A stretch of DNA of 64,000 nt, from the NCBI GenBank assembly GCA_947642455.1, contig CANRSN010000005.1:1-64000 (forward strand), in the 5' to 3' direction. Made by a program: the position numbers and the translations under genes. The DNA comes from an uncultured Clostridiaceae bacterium (lineage in GTDB: Bacteria > Bacillota > Clostridia > TANB77 > CAG-508). The notes under the pieces were generated by a model, which was not told the origin of the DNA, searched no databases, and worked only from the letters and a program-made list of their open reading frames with translations. Shown piece by piece: positions 39,206 through 51,756 of this stretch; within the stretch, counting starts at the first letter, position 1, and each line of letters opens with the position of its first letter.

Positions 39206-40191
39206 AAATAGTGAAACAGGGCATTTAGAAGTAGAACCGATTGAAGTACAATTAGTTAAAGAAATATTTGAACTATGTAAGCAAGGTAAATCAATTAGAA
39301 GTATTGCAATGACAATGAAAGATAATAATGCTTATTTAAAAGTAGGAAAATGGACAAGTGATAGAGTTTATAAGATATTAACTAATTCTATCTATATTGG
39401 CATATTCGAGTATGGCAAATAATGAATTAACAAGATATATGTATGATATGGATAATGAAATTATAGTATGCAATTCTATAAAAACAAAGGATATTAAAGA
39501 TATAGAAAAAGCTATTGAAAAACTAAAAATGCAAGAGAAAAAATTAGTGGATTTATACTTGAGTTCTACCTTAAATGTTGAAACTATCAACAATAAAAAT
39601 GATACTATTAAAAAAGAAATCGAAAATTTAAATAAGAAAAAGCAACAGATTGATCCTAATAATGATTACAAAGAATATACAATAGAACTATTGAAAAAGT
39701 TAGATTGCGACATTGGAAGTGATGAAGTTGTCTTTCAAAACAGATTAGGTTTTGCATTTATTTTTGATAGCTTAAATAGAAAATCTAAAAAAGCATTGAT
39801 TAGAAGATTAATTGATACAATCGAAATTGCAAGAGATAAAAACTACAATATTGAAATAACAAATATTAAATTTACAGAAGAATTTATCTCAAAAAGTAAT
39901 AAAGATTATATTGAATATCTATATGAAATCTTACAAAACAACAGCATAGGTTTTATTTATAAAGAAGCAATTTCTAAACAAGAATTAGAGAAATTACAAG
40001 AAGATTATTTTGTGTTTTCTAATAATAAAATTGCAAATAATGAATATGATAATGCAACTTTAGCTATATATAATGAGTTATTAAAACAAAATTTTTATGA
40101 TAATGGAATTATAAATTGCCCTTATATCGAAAATGAAAATATAGTAGATTACTTAACATTGATACCAAGAATTCCATCAGAATTTTTATAA
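39168..40191 (+). pseudogene. remnant of a large serine recombinase
   Basis: Residues HPAKAPYGYTRNSETGHLEVEP to IGIFEYGK (39171-39422) are the recombinase domain (PF07508-like, with SIRSIAMTM and WTSDRVYKILTNSIYIG). The following coiled-coil C-terminal part (ELTRYMYDMDNEIIVCN onward) is in another frame, from 39397 to 40191. Missing are the N-terminal resolvase domain with the catalytic Ser and the zinc ribbon that normally joins these two parts. Two deletions explain this. It lies 280 bp behind tRNA-Gly and is the relic of the integrase of a phage or conjugative element. It cannot be active. Confidence 0.85.
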
Positions 40192-40241
40192 AAATGAAGT
40201 CAAAAATGGCACAAAAAAAATGCAATATTTTAGAATTTACA

Positions 40242-40333
40242 AATTCTTGTCCTAGCAAGCACTGCATTTGTGCTCCCGCAAATGCAAAATTTGTGTCCCA
40301 GCAAGCAATGAATTTGTACTCCCGCACAAATTT
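40242..40333. repeat. two tandem 46-bp imperfect repeats
   Basis: Unit one begins AATTCTTGTCCTAGCAAGCA and unit two AATTTGTGTCCCAGCAAGCA; each continues through ATTTGTRCTCCCGC. The period is 46 nt. It lies between the recombinase remnant and the 115-aa gene and is clearly less AT-rich than its surroundings. No third unit is seen, so it is not an array. Confidence 0.75.
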
Positions 40334-40401
40334 CAATATGGGATTTGCACCCCATGCCCCAAAAACTAATAAAAATTTAAAATTGAAAGGAATAGAAAAT
40401 T

Positions 40402-40749
40402 ATGAATGATGAAAAATTAAATTATGTAATAGATATGATAAAAGATATGGATTTAGAAAATAAATTAAGATTAGCAATATGTATGTGTGATAATTACAGT
40501 CATACTAATTTAGAATATGATAAAAAAGAAATGTGTAAATCCTTTTATAATCTGCTAAAAGAAATTAATATAGAATACAGAACAACTACTGTCAACTTTG
40601 CAAACTACCCTTATACAATTTTTGTATCAAGCAAAATTATGGAAATGGATTCAGCACAGCAAAATAAAGTTGCTTTATATCTTTTTAATAGTATAAATTT
40701 TGAAATTAAAAATTGTAAAAGTCTTGACATTGAAGAACAAATGTTTTAG
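40402..40749 (+). CDS. hypothetical protein of the tRNA-Gly island (115 aa)
   Basis: A soluble 115-residue protein with an acidic helical N-terminus (NDEKLNYVIDMIKDMDLENKLRLAICM) and a C-terminal strand-rich part (NFANYPYTIFVSSKIMEMDS). No recognised family. AAAGGAATAGAAAATT precedes the ATG. It ends 31 nt before the ORF6N gene and probably shares its transcript. The context suggests mobile-element cargo. Confidence 0.6.
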   Translation: MNDEKLNYVIDMIKDMDLENKLRLAICMCDNYSHTNLEYDKKEMCKSFYNLLKEINIEYRTTTVNFANYPYTIFVSSKIMEMDSAQQNKVALYLFNSINFEIKNCKSLDIEEQMF

Positions 40750-40780
40750 AATATATAAAGTAAGAAAAGGATGTGGAACT

Positions 40781-41737
40781 ATGGAAGAAAATAAATTAGC
40801 AATTCAAAATGAATTAACTAACGAAGATATAAAAAATTTAATATACACAATAAGAGGAAAACAAGTAATGCTAGATAGTGATGTAGCAATGTTATATCAC
40901 TATCCTACTAAAAGAATAAATGAAACTGTGAATAGAAATAAACAAAGATTTCCAGAAAATTTCTGTTTTCAATTAACAGATGAAGAATATGAAGCTTTAA
41001 GGTGCAAAAATGTCACCTTAAACCAAGATACTATACAAGAAAATATTGATAATTCTTTAAGGTCGCAATTTGCGACCTTAAACGAAAACATAGGTAGAGG
41101 CAAGCATCGTAAATATCTACCTTATGTGTTTACAGAGCAAGGAATAGCTATGTTATCAGGACTATTAAAAAATGATATAGCTATTCAAGTAAGTATAAAT
41201 ATTATGAATGCATTTGTTGAAATGCGAAAATTTCTAATGATTAACGGACAAGTATTTGAAAGATTAACAAATGTAGAATATCAATTACAAGAACATAATA
41301 AAAAATTTGATGAAGTATTTAATCAATTACAATTGGAAGAAAATATTAAACAAAGAATATTTTTTGATGGTCAAATATATGATGCATACAGCTTAATTGT
41401 AGATATTATAAGAAGGGCAAATAACAAGATTTTGATTATAGATAATTATATTGATGATAGTGTTTTGAAAATGTTAGCTAAAAAGAAAAACAATGTGGAA
41501 GTAGTTATTTTGACATCTCATAAAAGTAATATTGAAAATTTAGATGTTAAAAAATTCAATAAAGAATATCCTGTCCTAAAAGTTGCTAAAACTAATAAAT
41601 TTCATGATAGATTTATTATAATAGACAATAAAGAGATGTATCATCTAGGAGCTTCAATAAAAGATTTAGGAAAGAAGTGTTTTGGAATTAACAAAATAGA
41701 AGATATAGAAATTATAGAAAAAATTATTAATCTATAA
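40781..41737 (+). CDS. ORF6N domain protein with PLD-like C-terminal domain
   Basis: A 318-residue protein. Residues 13-150 form an ORF6N domain, known from phage antirepressor-like proteins (IRGKQVMLDSDVAMLY, RINETVNRNKQRFPENFCFQLT, LPYVFTEQGIAMLSGLL, INIMNAFVEMR). A helical linker follows, then a C-terminal part with LIVDIIRRANNKILIIDNYIDDS and FHDRFIIIDNKEMYHLGASIKDLG, resembling a single-HKD phospholipase D-like fold in which HxK is replaced by H-D-R-F. DNA binding is likely for the first part; a nuclease role is not shown. The longer frame has no ribosome site. It belongs to the tRNA-Gly island. Confidence 0.82.
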   Translation: MEENKLAIQNELTNEDIKNLIYTIRGKQVMLDSDVAMLYHYPTKRINETVNRNKQRFPENFCFQLTDEEYEALRCKNVTLNQDTIQENIDNSLRSQFATLNENIGRGKHRKYLPYVFTEQGIAMLSGLLKNDIAIQVSINIMNAFVEMRKFLMINGQVFERLTNVEYQLQEHNKKFDEVFNQLQLEENIKQRIFFDGQIYDAYSLIVDIIRRANNKILIIDNYIDDSVLKMLAKKKNNVEVVILTSHKSNIENLDVKKFNKEYPVLKVAKTNKFHDRFIIIDNKEMYHLGASIKDLGKKCFGINKIEDIEIIEKIINL

Positions 41738-41860
41738 ATGTTTTGAAGTCGCAAATTGCGACTTCAAATACATATATAAATATATAATTTTAATTAAATA
41801 TTTATTAAGTAACTAAATTATAGATATAGTAGTTATATTCAAAATAAAATTTTTTTAGTA

Positions 41861-42787
41861 TTAAATGTCTTTTGAAATATAATTTTGCACTAATTGACCA
41901 CACCCTAATTTAGTATTGTTTTTAGTGCCAAATAAATAGCAATCAAATCCTTTTGATTTAACTTGATTTACAATCTCTAACATTCTTTCATTATTAGGAG
42001 AAGATAAATTATTTTCTAGACATTTTTTTGTGTAATTCAAAAATGATATTTTAATGATAATATCATTCTTAAATTTACTTAGAAAGTTAAGCATCTTAGA
42101 TACTTCATCTTTAGAACTGTTAATATCATTTATAACAACAAAATTGACTTTTACTCTACAATTTTTATGATTCTTTTTATATTTTATAGCTTTAGTAATA
42201 TTTTCAGTCAAATCATAATTTGGCGGTAGATTTTGTATAATATATTTCAATTTATTATAGTCACAAGAATAATATGGTAACTGTAATGTTCTAATAGATA
42301 GATTTATACTATCCCAATAATCAAAACAAGTATTATCAAAAGCAGTAGTTGCAATATTTACTTGAACATTGCTATATTTTTTCTTAATTATATTTATTCC
42401 TTTAGCAACTTCTTCCTTAACAATCGATGGTTCACCAATTCCAGTAAAAGCAATATAAAAATTAGGATAATTTTTTGGATTTTCATTGCTATATGCTAAG
42501 CAAGTTTCAACTTGTTTCATATAGTCTTCTGCTGTAAGAAAAGAGGCAGTTTCAGGTAAAGAACCTGATGCACAAAACCTACACCCAACAATACAATTAT
42601 ACATATTACTTATTTCGATAGTTAAATCTATAGGTATCTCATCTTTTAAATGCACAATAGTCATGCATTCTATTATTCGTTTATCATCATATTTCAATAA
42701 ATATCTATCTATTTTTTCTTTGTTCCAACTCCTAGAATTATAATCTATTAGTTTACTAATTTTTTTAACAACTTCAAAGTTATCCAT
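41861..42787 (-). CDS. RlmN/Cfr-like radical SAM protein
   Basis: A 308-residue protein with the cluster motif CxxxCxxC at C65, C69, C72 (NCIVGCRFCASG), then GIGEP (116-120) and a C-terminal GCGQL (C296). The last is the mark of RlmN and Cfr, whose methylated cysteine sits in this motif. Unlike those enzymes, the second conserved Cys seven residues before the cluster is a Glu here, and the N-terminal accessory domain is short. It may therefore modify another RNA or act differently. It lies in the tRNA-Gly island on the opposite strand to its neighbours. TTGGAG precedes the ATG. Antibiotic resistance is not implied by the sequence. Confidence 0.8.
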   Translation of the reverse strand: MDNFEVVKKISKLIDYNSRSWNKEKIDRYLLKYDDKRIIECMTIVHLKDEIPIDLTIEISNMYNCIVGCRFCASGSLPETASFLTAEDYMKQVETCLAYSNENPKNYPNFYIAFTGIGEPSIVKEEVAKGINIIKKKYSNVQVNIATTAFDNTCFDYWDSINLSIRTLQLPYYSCDYNKLKYIIQNLPPNYDLTENITKAIKYKKNHKNCRVKVNFVVINDINSSKDEVSKMLNFLSKFKNDIIIKISFLNYTKKCLENNLSSPNNERMLEIVNQVKSKGFDCYLFGTKNNTKLGCGQLVQNYISKDI

Positions 42788-43108
42788 ACTATTTTCTCCA
42801 ATCTAAATAATTAATATTAAAATTCTCTTATTCATTATACAATAAATTTATAAAATTATATATATATTTATTGAAATTTAATACTAATTCATATATAATA
42901 CCTTTACAAAGAGAACAAGAGAGTTCGTAACTTGTAAGAATATCGCTCCACTCAAGTAAAATCGTCGCACTTTGGCGAAGTATTGATAAATCAACTGCAA
43001 AAGGTTGATTTTTTCTATTTTTGAAAATTATATATATAATTTTATGCTTTACGAATAATTACTTTTATGATAGACTTATTTATAATTATCAAATATTAGG
43101 AGCAACAA
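42788..43108. other. gap with a box-plus-hairpin terminator
   Basis: No gene. At 42970-43013 TTTGGCGAAG is followed by AAATCAAC-7-GGTTGATTTTTT, a good plus-strand terminator. The start resembles the box at 22148 and 35065. Near 42915 GAGTTCGTAACTTG is a rough inverted copy of sequence just behind tRNA-Gly (38900). The rest is AT-rich. Confidence 0.55.
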
Positions 43109-43539
43109 ATGAAAGAATATTTTTATAAAAAAGAATATAAATATATGTATTTAGGTACTGTATCATATAGCTTTGCAAATGCTTTAATTGGAACATTTGG
43201 AACGGTTATGCATTGTCTAGTAAATATGTAAATAAAGAGCATAGAGGAAGATATAATAGTTTTATAAATATAAGTAAAATATTAGGGACAGTATTAGCAA
43301 GTTGAATTGTAGTATCACTGTTATTACAAATAATTACTATAACATTGATCGGGAAATATTCAGATAAAAATTTATCAAAATCCAATAATTTAGTTACAAT
43401 TATTAAGACTATGATTACAGGAATATACTTATTTGCAAGAAATAAAATAATAATATCATTAAATAATATGTTAAGTGATAATTTTACAAAAGTATATGAA
43501 ACATCTATTCAAACATCATTAAGCTTTGGAGAGTTCTAG
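43109..43539 (+). pseudogene. decayed multi-spanning membrane protein (MFS-like)
   Basis: GGAG precedes an ATG (43109) and a frame reading EYFYKKEYKYMYLGTVSYSFANALIGTFGTVM that ends at 43231. The next frame continues plausibly as SSKYVNKEHRGRYNSFINISKILGTVLAS, then TGA, then membrane-like sequence to 43539. The parts look like the first and middle segments of a transporter of the major facilitator type. At least one frameshift and one stop make it inactive. It closes the accessory island on the right. Confidence 0.6.
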
Positions 43540-43561
43540 CAACTCTCCTTTTTAGATTTAT

Positions 43562-43954
43562 CTATTTTCCTATATTAACTCCTATAATTCCACCTAATAC
43601 GCCAGCTATCATTCCTGCTACAACCATCATAATTGAATACACATTTAATTCAAAACCAGAACCAGTAAAACTAGACAATAAATATAATGTTAGTACATAA
43701 AGCAGACCAACAATTCCACCATTTATCAAACCTCTCTTTTTAATTTTTCTAGTACTAATACCGCTTCCTATTAAAATACTAATTACTGTAATAACAATAA
43801 CTACTGGTTGTATAGTATTTTCTTGTACATCTGTATATGTAAGAATTGCAGAAAAAGCAAGTAATAATATTAATGTAATTATTATTGCTAGAACACTTCC
43901 AATCAATATATTTGTTATACATTTAGACAAATCACTCTTATCAATACTTTCCAT
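43562..43954 (-). CDS. TIGR04086-type membrane protein
   Basis: A 130-residue protein with four hydrophobic helices (NILIGSVLAIIITLILLLAF, VVIVITVISILIGSGIS, GIVGLLYVLTLYLLSS, and the Gly-rich last helix VAGMIAGVLGGIIGVNIGK). The Ser-Thr-Arg-Lys turn GISTRKIKKRGLINGG between helices is typical of this Firmicute family. Function unknown. A longer frame starts seven codons earlier, but AGAAAGG lies properly before the ATG used. A hairpin separates it from the WG-repeat gene. Confidence 0.82.
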   Translation of the reverse strand: MESIDKSDLSKCITNILIGSVLAIIITLILLLAFSAILTYTDVQENTIQPVVIVITVISILIGSGISTRKIKKRGLINGGIVGLLYVLTLYLLSSFTGSGFELNVYSIMMVVAGMIAGVLGGIIGVNIGK

Positions 43955-43993
43955 AAAACACCTTTCTCCCATCATTTATAAAGGCAAACAAAA

Positions 43994-44032
43994 ATAACCT
44001 TCTTTAATATCTATATATTATTCAAAGGTTAT
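43994..44032 (-). terminator. terminator behind the WG-repeat gene
   Basis: On the minus strand ATAACCTT returns as AAGGTTAT across a 23-nt AT-rich loop and is followed by TTTTG. It lies in the 93-nt gap between the two genes. Confidence 0.6.
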
Positions 44033-44046
44033 CTTTTTTAGAACAC

Positions 44047-45495
44047 TTACATTTGATTTGTACTAATATTATTTAAAATGATATTACCATTATCTACTGT
44101 ATTAGTAATTATATTAGAATTGTTTATATCTTGATCTTGTGATGATACATTTCTTCTTATCCAATCTATAACATCATAACTGGTTCCATCATTTATCATA
44201 GTATATTCTTCTCTACCAGATAAAGTCACAGAATAAATTGTCTCTAGTGCTATTGGGATCAATTCTTTTCCTAAAGAATTTACAATTCCATAATATTTTT
44301 TCTTATTATTATTGCTTATTTGTATTTCTTTACACACAACAATTCCCTCAATATCTGGTATTGTTAATACATTATTTGCACTTCTATTATTACTAGTTCC
44401 TGCAATACAACCTAAAGAGTCGTATTCTATAGGAAGTATCAAATTTCCTCTTTTATCATATATACCCCATTTATTATCCCTTTTTACTGGAATACAATTA
44501 TCAAATAGTAGATATTTATTTTTTATGTCATTTTTACTATAGTTAGAAGTATCTACACCAATTTCATCATATTCTAAATATATTAGTATTTTTCCATTTT
44601 TCTCAATAACACCTTTTTTTCCTGAACTTGTTGCTAAATATAAATTTAAGTCTCTATCAATTTGTTTTAATTCATCATATTGTGGAGAGACCTTTGTCTC
44701 ACCTGCTGAAGTAACAATTCCAACTTTTTTATCAGATGTTGTTACAATAAATTCCTGTGTACTTTCAACAAAATCTATTTTACTATATTTTGTACCAATT
44801 ATCTCTTCACCGTCTAACGAATACACTCCATATTTTGAATTACTAGAATAACTATGGTCTTTTGTATTTGAAAGAACAATCATATTATACAATAATGCTT
44901 TTTGATTATTAAAATTCTCTTTTATATCATTATTTTCATATTCTGCAATATAAATTTGAGTTAAATACGGTAATGAGTATACAGTTATACTATTTTTTTC
45001 TTTACTATAAATTATTTTTGCATTACATCCTATACTTATACCTTCTGGGGTTGTATATAACTTATTTCCTATTAATTTTACAGGTTCCTGCAAAGTAAAA
45101 TACTCATAATCTGTTTGACTTTCAGGTGGAGTTTTATATATTCTTCTTGAACCTAATTCAAATGAAGCTACTTCATTGGCATTTTCTATATAACATTTAT
45201 TAGTATCTTCTGAAAATTGCCTATAACCACCATTATATGCTCTATAATCTAAAAGAGTTGCAAAGTCTTTTATAGAAATATACATATTATCACCTTCAAA
45301 AATGAATAAATCTTCTGTTGCCGATACTGATTTTTCATCTATAGTGAATTTAAACTCTGTACTCTTTAAATATGTTATATAACATATTAGAGCAATACTA
45401 ATAATAAACAATATTGCAACTATTATAAGTATTATTTTTATTAATTTTTTACTTTTTTTCTCTGTTTCTGGTATATCTGTTCCTATTATTTGCAT
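44047..45495 (-). CDS. membrane-anchored WG-repeat protein
   Basis: About 482 residues with one N-terminal membrane helix (LIKIILIIVAILFIISIALICYI) and an outside part. The first 150 external residues look like a copper-amine-oxidase-type N-terminal domain (FIFEGDNMYISIKDFATLLDYRAYNGGY). Repeats of WG/KYGVYSLDGEEI-like pattern follow: GVYSLDGEEIIGTKYSKIDF, GIVTSAGETKVSPQYDEL, GVIEKNGKILIYLEYDEI, WGIYDKRGNLILPIEYDSL, YGIVNSLGKELIPI. Such repeats mediate binding at the cell surface, but the ligand is unknown. Two ATGs compete; I chose the one with AAGGA 12 nt upstream. It lies next to tgt and TIGR04086. Confidence 0.8.
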   Translation of the reverse strand: MQIIGTDIPETEKKSKKLIKIILIIVAILFIISIALICYITYLKSTEFKFTIDEKSVSATEDLFIFEGDNMYISIKDFATLLDYRAYNGGYRQFSEDTNKCYIENANEVASFELGSRRIYKTPPESQTDYEYFTLQEPVKLIGNKLYTTPEGISIGCNAKIIYSKEKNSITVYSLPYLTQIYIAEYENNDIKENFNNQKALLYNMIVLSNTKDHSYSSNSKYGVYSLDGEEIIGTKYSKIDFVESTQEFIVTTSDKKVGIVTSAGETKVSPQYDELKQIDRDLNLYLATSSGKKGVIEKNGKILIYLEYDEIGVDTSNYSKNDIKNKYLLFDNCIPVKRDNKWGIYDKRGNLILPIEYDSLGCIAGTSNNRSANNVLTIPDIEGIVVCKEIQISNNNKKKYYGIVNSLGKELIPIALETIYSVTLSGREEYTMINDGTSYDVIDWIRRNVSSQDQDINNSNIITNTVDNGNIILNNISTNQM

Positions 45496-45568
45496 ATTAA
45501 AATCCATTCCTTTCTTGCTTTTTATAAAGCTACACATAGTTATAAAAAACTATATTTCTTCTCTTATG

Positions 45569-46699
<1,131 letters not shown>

Positions 46700-46797
46700 T
46701 CACATTCCTTGTATACTATATTTAAATTTTTAATCGACTTACATATATCGTTAAATAATTAATGCTATTATATATTTAAACCAACCTGCCTAAAATC

Positions 46798-47823
46798 TTA
46801 GATAATAAACATTGCATCCCCAAAGCTAAAAAACCTATATCTCTCTTCTACTGCATGCTTATATGCTTTCATAATATAATCTTTTCCTGCCAATGCTGAA
46901 ACTAACATTATTAATGTTGATTCTGGTAAATGAAAATTTGTTATTAATCCATCTATACATTTGAATTTGTAACCTGGATAAATAAAAATATTTGTATCTG
47001 CTTCTGTTTCTTTTACTAATCCATCTTCATTTGCAATACTCTCTAAAACTCTACAAGAAGTAGTCCCTACTGCAATTATTCTTCCGCCATTTTTCTTTGC
47101 TTTATTTATTTTTTCTGCATCCTCTTTTTTTATGTAAAAATGCTCACTATGCATATTATGTGCTTCTACAGTATCTTCTTTAACAGGTCTAAATGTACCT
47201 ATTCCCACATGTAAAGTTACATTTGCTATTTCTACACCTCTTTGTTTTATCTTTTCAAAAAGCTCTTCTGTAAAATGTAACCCTGCTGTTGGAGCAGCTG
47301 CTGAGCCTTCATATTTTGCATATATAGTTTGATATCTATCTTTTTCATTTAATTGCTCTTTTATATATGGAGGTAATGGCATTAATCCTATTTCATCTAA
47401 TATCTCATTAAAAATACCATTATACTCAAATTTTACTTTTCTACTTCCTCCATCCATTTTTTCTAATATTTCTGCTTTTAATAAGCCATCTCCAAAAGTA
47501 ACTTTAACACCTGGCATCAATTTTTTACCTGGTCTTACCATCACTTCCCATATATCTGATTCTATTCTATTTAATAATAGAAACTCAATATTTGCTCCTG
47601 TTTCTTCTTTTTTACCATATAACCTTGCTGGTAGTACTTTAGTATTATTTCTAACAATACAATCACCAGGTTTTAAATATTGGACTATTTCTTTAAAAGT
47701 TTTGTCCTCAATTGTTTCATTTTCTCTATTTAATAGCATAAGCCTAGATTCATCTCTATTTTTAATTGGTACTTGCGCTATTAGTTCTTTTGGTAATTCA
47801 TAATTAAAATCTGATACTTGCAT
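46798..47823 (-). CDS. queA: S-adenosylmethionine:tRNA ribosyltransferase-isomerase
   Basis: Adds the cyclopentene moiety from SAM to preQ1-tRNA, the step before queuosine. The 341-residue protein has the N-terminal [27 protein letters not shown], the core [43 protein letters not shown], and the C-terminal [35 protein letters not shown] precedes the ATG. No preQ1 riboswitch could be recognised in the 84-nt upstream gap. Confidence 0.96.
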   Translation of the reverse strand: MQVSDFNYELPKELIAQVPIKNRDESRLMLLNRENETIEDKTFKEIVQYLKPGDCIVRNNTKVLPARLYGKKEETGANIEFLLLNRIESDIWEVMVRPGKKLMPGVKVTFGDGLLKAEILEKMDGGSRKVKFEYNGIFNEILDEIGLMPLPPYIKEQLNEKDRYQTIYAKYEGSAAAPTAGLHFTEELFEKIKQRGVEIANVTLHVGIGTFRPVKEDTVEAHNMHSEHFYIKKEDAEKINKAKKNGGRIIAVGTTSCRVLESIANEDGLVKETEADTNIFIYPGYKFKCIDGLITNFHLPESTLIMLVSALAGKDYIMKAYKHAVEERYRFFSFGDAMFII

Positions 47824-47907
47824 TTTAAAATTCTCCTTTCATTAGAAGTTAGATTTTTATTAAAAAATTATCTTTTCTTAATACTATGTTTTCTATCTTT
47901 CAATTTA

Positions 47908-49257
47908 CTATTCATTTCCACTAAATAATTGTACTGCTCTGTCTATAAAACATTTTATTTCTTCAATAATGTTTTCTGGTTCTTTTAAAACATTTAATTT
48001 GTTTGAAATCTCAAAATCTGTAATCTTTGCTGGCTTTTTAGTAAAAATTTCAGCATTTAAACCAATATTTCCTTCTGGAGATTTTATTGTACAATTCATA
48101 TAATCTGCATACCATTTTTTTAAACCTAACAATCTTTCTTCTTTATACCCATATTTACCATATGAATGTAACTCTGGTCTTTCATATCCATATTCTTCTG
48201 CATTTCTTTCTAATGTGTGTAAAAATTCATGTATATATACTTCTTCTGGAAATGTATTAACTCTTGTATCATATTTATATACATAATTGTTTGATTCATT
48301 TGGAAGTCTTATATTTGAAAAGCCAATTCCTCTGTATGCCATTCCTCCAAGTCCTATCCAATCATTAACAGGTATTTCACTTTGAGAATTAATATCTCCT
48401 GTTCTAAATGCAATAAATATATGGTCATATTTTCCTTCATCTATATATTTATCTATAGTTTTTTGTACATCTATAGGAGAAACATAAAAACCATTTTCAT
48501 CATCAAAAGACATAGTTCTTATTTCATCATCTACTTCAAAAACTTCACAATTAGCCTTTATTTTTCCATTAGATAACTCTGGTAGAGCATCTTTGAACCT
48601 TTGTATACATAGCCTCATATCTTCTTTATCTTGCTTTGTTAAATGTAACTGTACATGCTGATTACCATCTACTGTTGGTATATTTACATTAACGTTATTA
48701 AATAATAAACATAAGTAATTCCAAGTATTTGAAGTATCTGCTACACCTGACTCTATTTCAAAATCTGAAAACCATGCTGTACCTTTTGAGTTCCCTGAAT
48801 ACCCCCCTAGCCTAAAACCTATTTCAAGTTTTGTATTATTTTTTGAATTAAATATAAAATCTACTTTTTTCCAATCTGTAGTCCCTGTTACATTAACAGA
48901 TTTTTCTAATGTTTTATTTATACATATATGTGCCCCTGTATCTGCATTTTGCTTTTCATTTTCTACATCTTTAGTTTTTATCATACATGACACTTTATAT
49001 ACTGTATTAGGATATACTTCTATTTCTTTGTAAAACATTGAATCATTAAAATCTTTATTCTCTATTTTATAACTGTTCATATCAGAATATTTTATATTAC
49101 TATCTCTCTCAAATGTTGAATTACCTCTAATGTATTCTGCTTTCATATAATTATTGTAATTGTATTTTGAATATATTGTGTAGCCAACTACTAAAATAGC
49201 AATTATTATTAATAGTGTTAAAAGATTCCCAAAAATTTTCCTTTTTTTACTATACAT
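47908..49257 (-). CDS. membrane-anchored protein with HEFLH metallopeptidase motif
   Basis: A 449-residue exported protein. One membrane helix (residues 10-29) precedes a carbohydrate-binding-module-like beta domain (about 45-170: VYPNTVYKVSCMIKTKD, TGTTDWKKVDFIFNSK, AWFSDFEIE). Then comes an alpha/beta domain with HEFLH at residues 343-347, the zinc HExxH motif of metallopeptidases, in the context EEVYIHEFLHTLERNAEEYGY. The following E359 and H364 are candidate third ligands. A short helix ends the protein. Not assigned to a known peptidase family. GGGAGG lies 8 nt before the ATG. It is adjacent to queA and groEL. Confidence 0.7.
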   Translation of the reverse strand: MYSKKRKIFGNLLTLLIIIAILVVGYTIYSKYNYNNYMKAEYIRGNSTFERDSNIKYSDMNSYKIENKDFNDSMFYKEIEVYPNTVYKVSCMIKTKDVENEKQNADTGAHICINKTLEKSVNVTGTTDWKKVDFIFNSKNNTKLEIGFRLGGYSGNSKGTAWFSDFEIESGVADTSNTWNYLCLLFNNVNVNIPTVDGNQHVQLHLTKQDKEDMRLCIQRFKDALPELSNGKIKANCEVFEVDDEIRTMSFDDENGFYVSPIDVQKTIDKYIDEGKYDHIFIAFRTGDINSQSEIPVNDWIGLGGMAYRGIGFSNIRLPNESNNYVYKYDTRVNTFPEEVYIHEFLHTLERNAEEYGYERPELHSYGKYGYKEERLLGLKKWYADYMNCTIKSPEGNIGLNAEIFTKKPAKITDFEISNKLNVLKEPENIIEEIKCFIDRAVQLFSGNE

Positions 49258-49362
49258 AAAAGACCTCCCTTTTTTCTCTTTACTATCATATCATATCTTA
49301 CTATAAATGACAATGGAAAATTTCTTTAAGTTTCAGTTTTTTTTGTAACTTAAAGAATTTTA

Positions 49363-49393
49363 AAAGTCCAATGAATAATTTTCATTAGACTTT
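49363..49393 (-). terminator. terminator behind groEL
   Basis: On the minus strand GTCTAATGAA pairs with TTCATTGGAC across a five-base loop and is followed by a TTTT run. A second stem, TCTTTAAGTT/AACTTAAAGA (49323-49356), follows it. Confidence 0.65.
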
Positions 49394-49453
49394 CTATTTT
49401 ATACTATATCTTTATTTTTTCTATACATAATGAAACCAACTATTTCTTATTGT

Positions 49454-51415
<1,962 letters not shown>

Positions 51416-51443
51416 TCATTACCTCCTCTAATAATTAAATATT

Positions 51444-51470
51444 TTAGCACTCTTTTATCTAGACTGCTAA
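51444..51470 (-). promoter_or_regulatory. CIRCE operator (HrcA binding)
   Basis: TTAGCACTC, nine bases, then GACTGCTAA. The left half is perfect; the right half has C for G at the third position of GAGTGCTAA. It lies between the promoter and groES, where HrcA represses in many Firmicutes. Heat-shock control of groES-groEL is thus expected. Confidence 0.92.
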
Positions 51471-51473
51471 TAA

Positions 51474-51500
51474 TTTATACCCTTTTTTATTAAAAGTCAA
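51474..51500 (-). promoter_or_regulatory. promoter of groES-groEL
   Basis: On the minus strand TTGACT and TATAAA are separated by 15 nt, directly upstream of the CIRCE element. The spacing is short but the position is typical, and repressor binding would cover the start point. Confidence 0.6.
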
Positions 51501-51532
51501 TACATATTTTTTAAATTTCACATATTTTTCAC

Positions 51533-51570
51533 AATTCACAGCCTAATTTCTATTTAGGTAATATAAATTG
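51533..51570. repeat. fragment of dispersed repeat (aattcacag type)
   Basis: Pairs with the copy at 7229-7261 (AATTCACAG, AATTTCTATTTAGGTA). Only a half-arm is here. It is followed by unrelated sequence in the 51413-51835 gap. Confidence 0.6.
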
Positions 51571-51660
51571 TAACCACTACTCTGTCCTTGTCAATTATTT
51601 AGATAAGTATTCAGAGGTATTATACTATATGAATATTTTTCTTATTTATGATACATTTTT

Positions 51661-51746
51661 AACTTTGCAAAAATAAATATTCATATTCTTGCTGAGAATA
51701 TTTTAATCCTAAAATCTGATATTTCAAAAAATACAGAAACTTAAAT
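51661..51746. repeat. degraded right arm of the palindromic family
   Basis: AACTTTGCAAAAATAAATATTCATATT, then CCTAAAATCTGATATT, then AAAATACAGAAACTTAAA, in the same order as 8265-8348 (AACTTTG, AAATAAATATT, CCTAAAACTTGCTATT, AAACTTAAA). No left arm. Confidence 0.55.
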
Positions 51747-51756
51747 AAAATACCTG

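Noticed and set aside
40242..40333. CRISPR array
   Set aside because: Only two contiguous 46-nt units without spacers and no cas genes in the window.
41861..42787. Cfr antibiotic-resistance gene
   Set aside because: Length and the missing second cysteine differ from Cfr; resistance cannot be claimed.
47824..47907. preQ1 riboswitch before queA
   Set aside because: The 84-nt gap shows neither the short C-rich pseudoknot elements nor a terminator.
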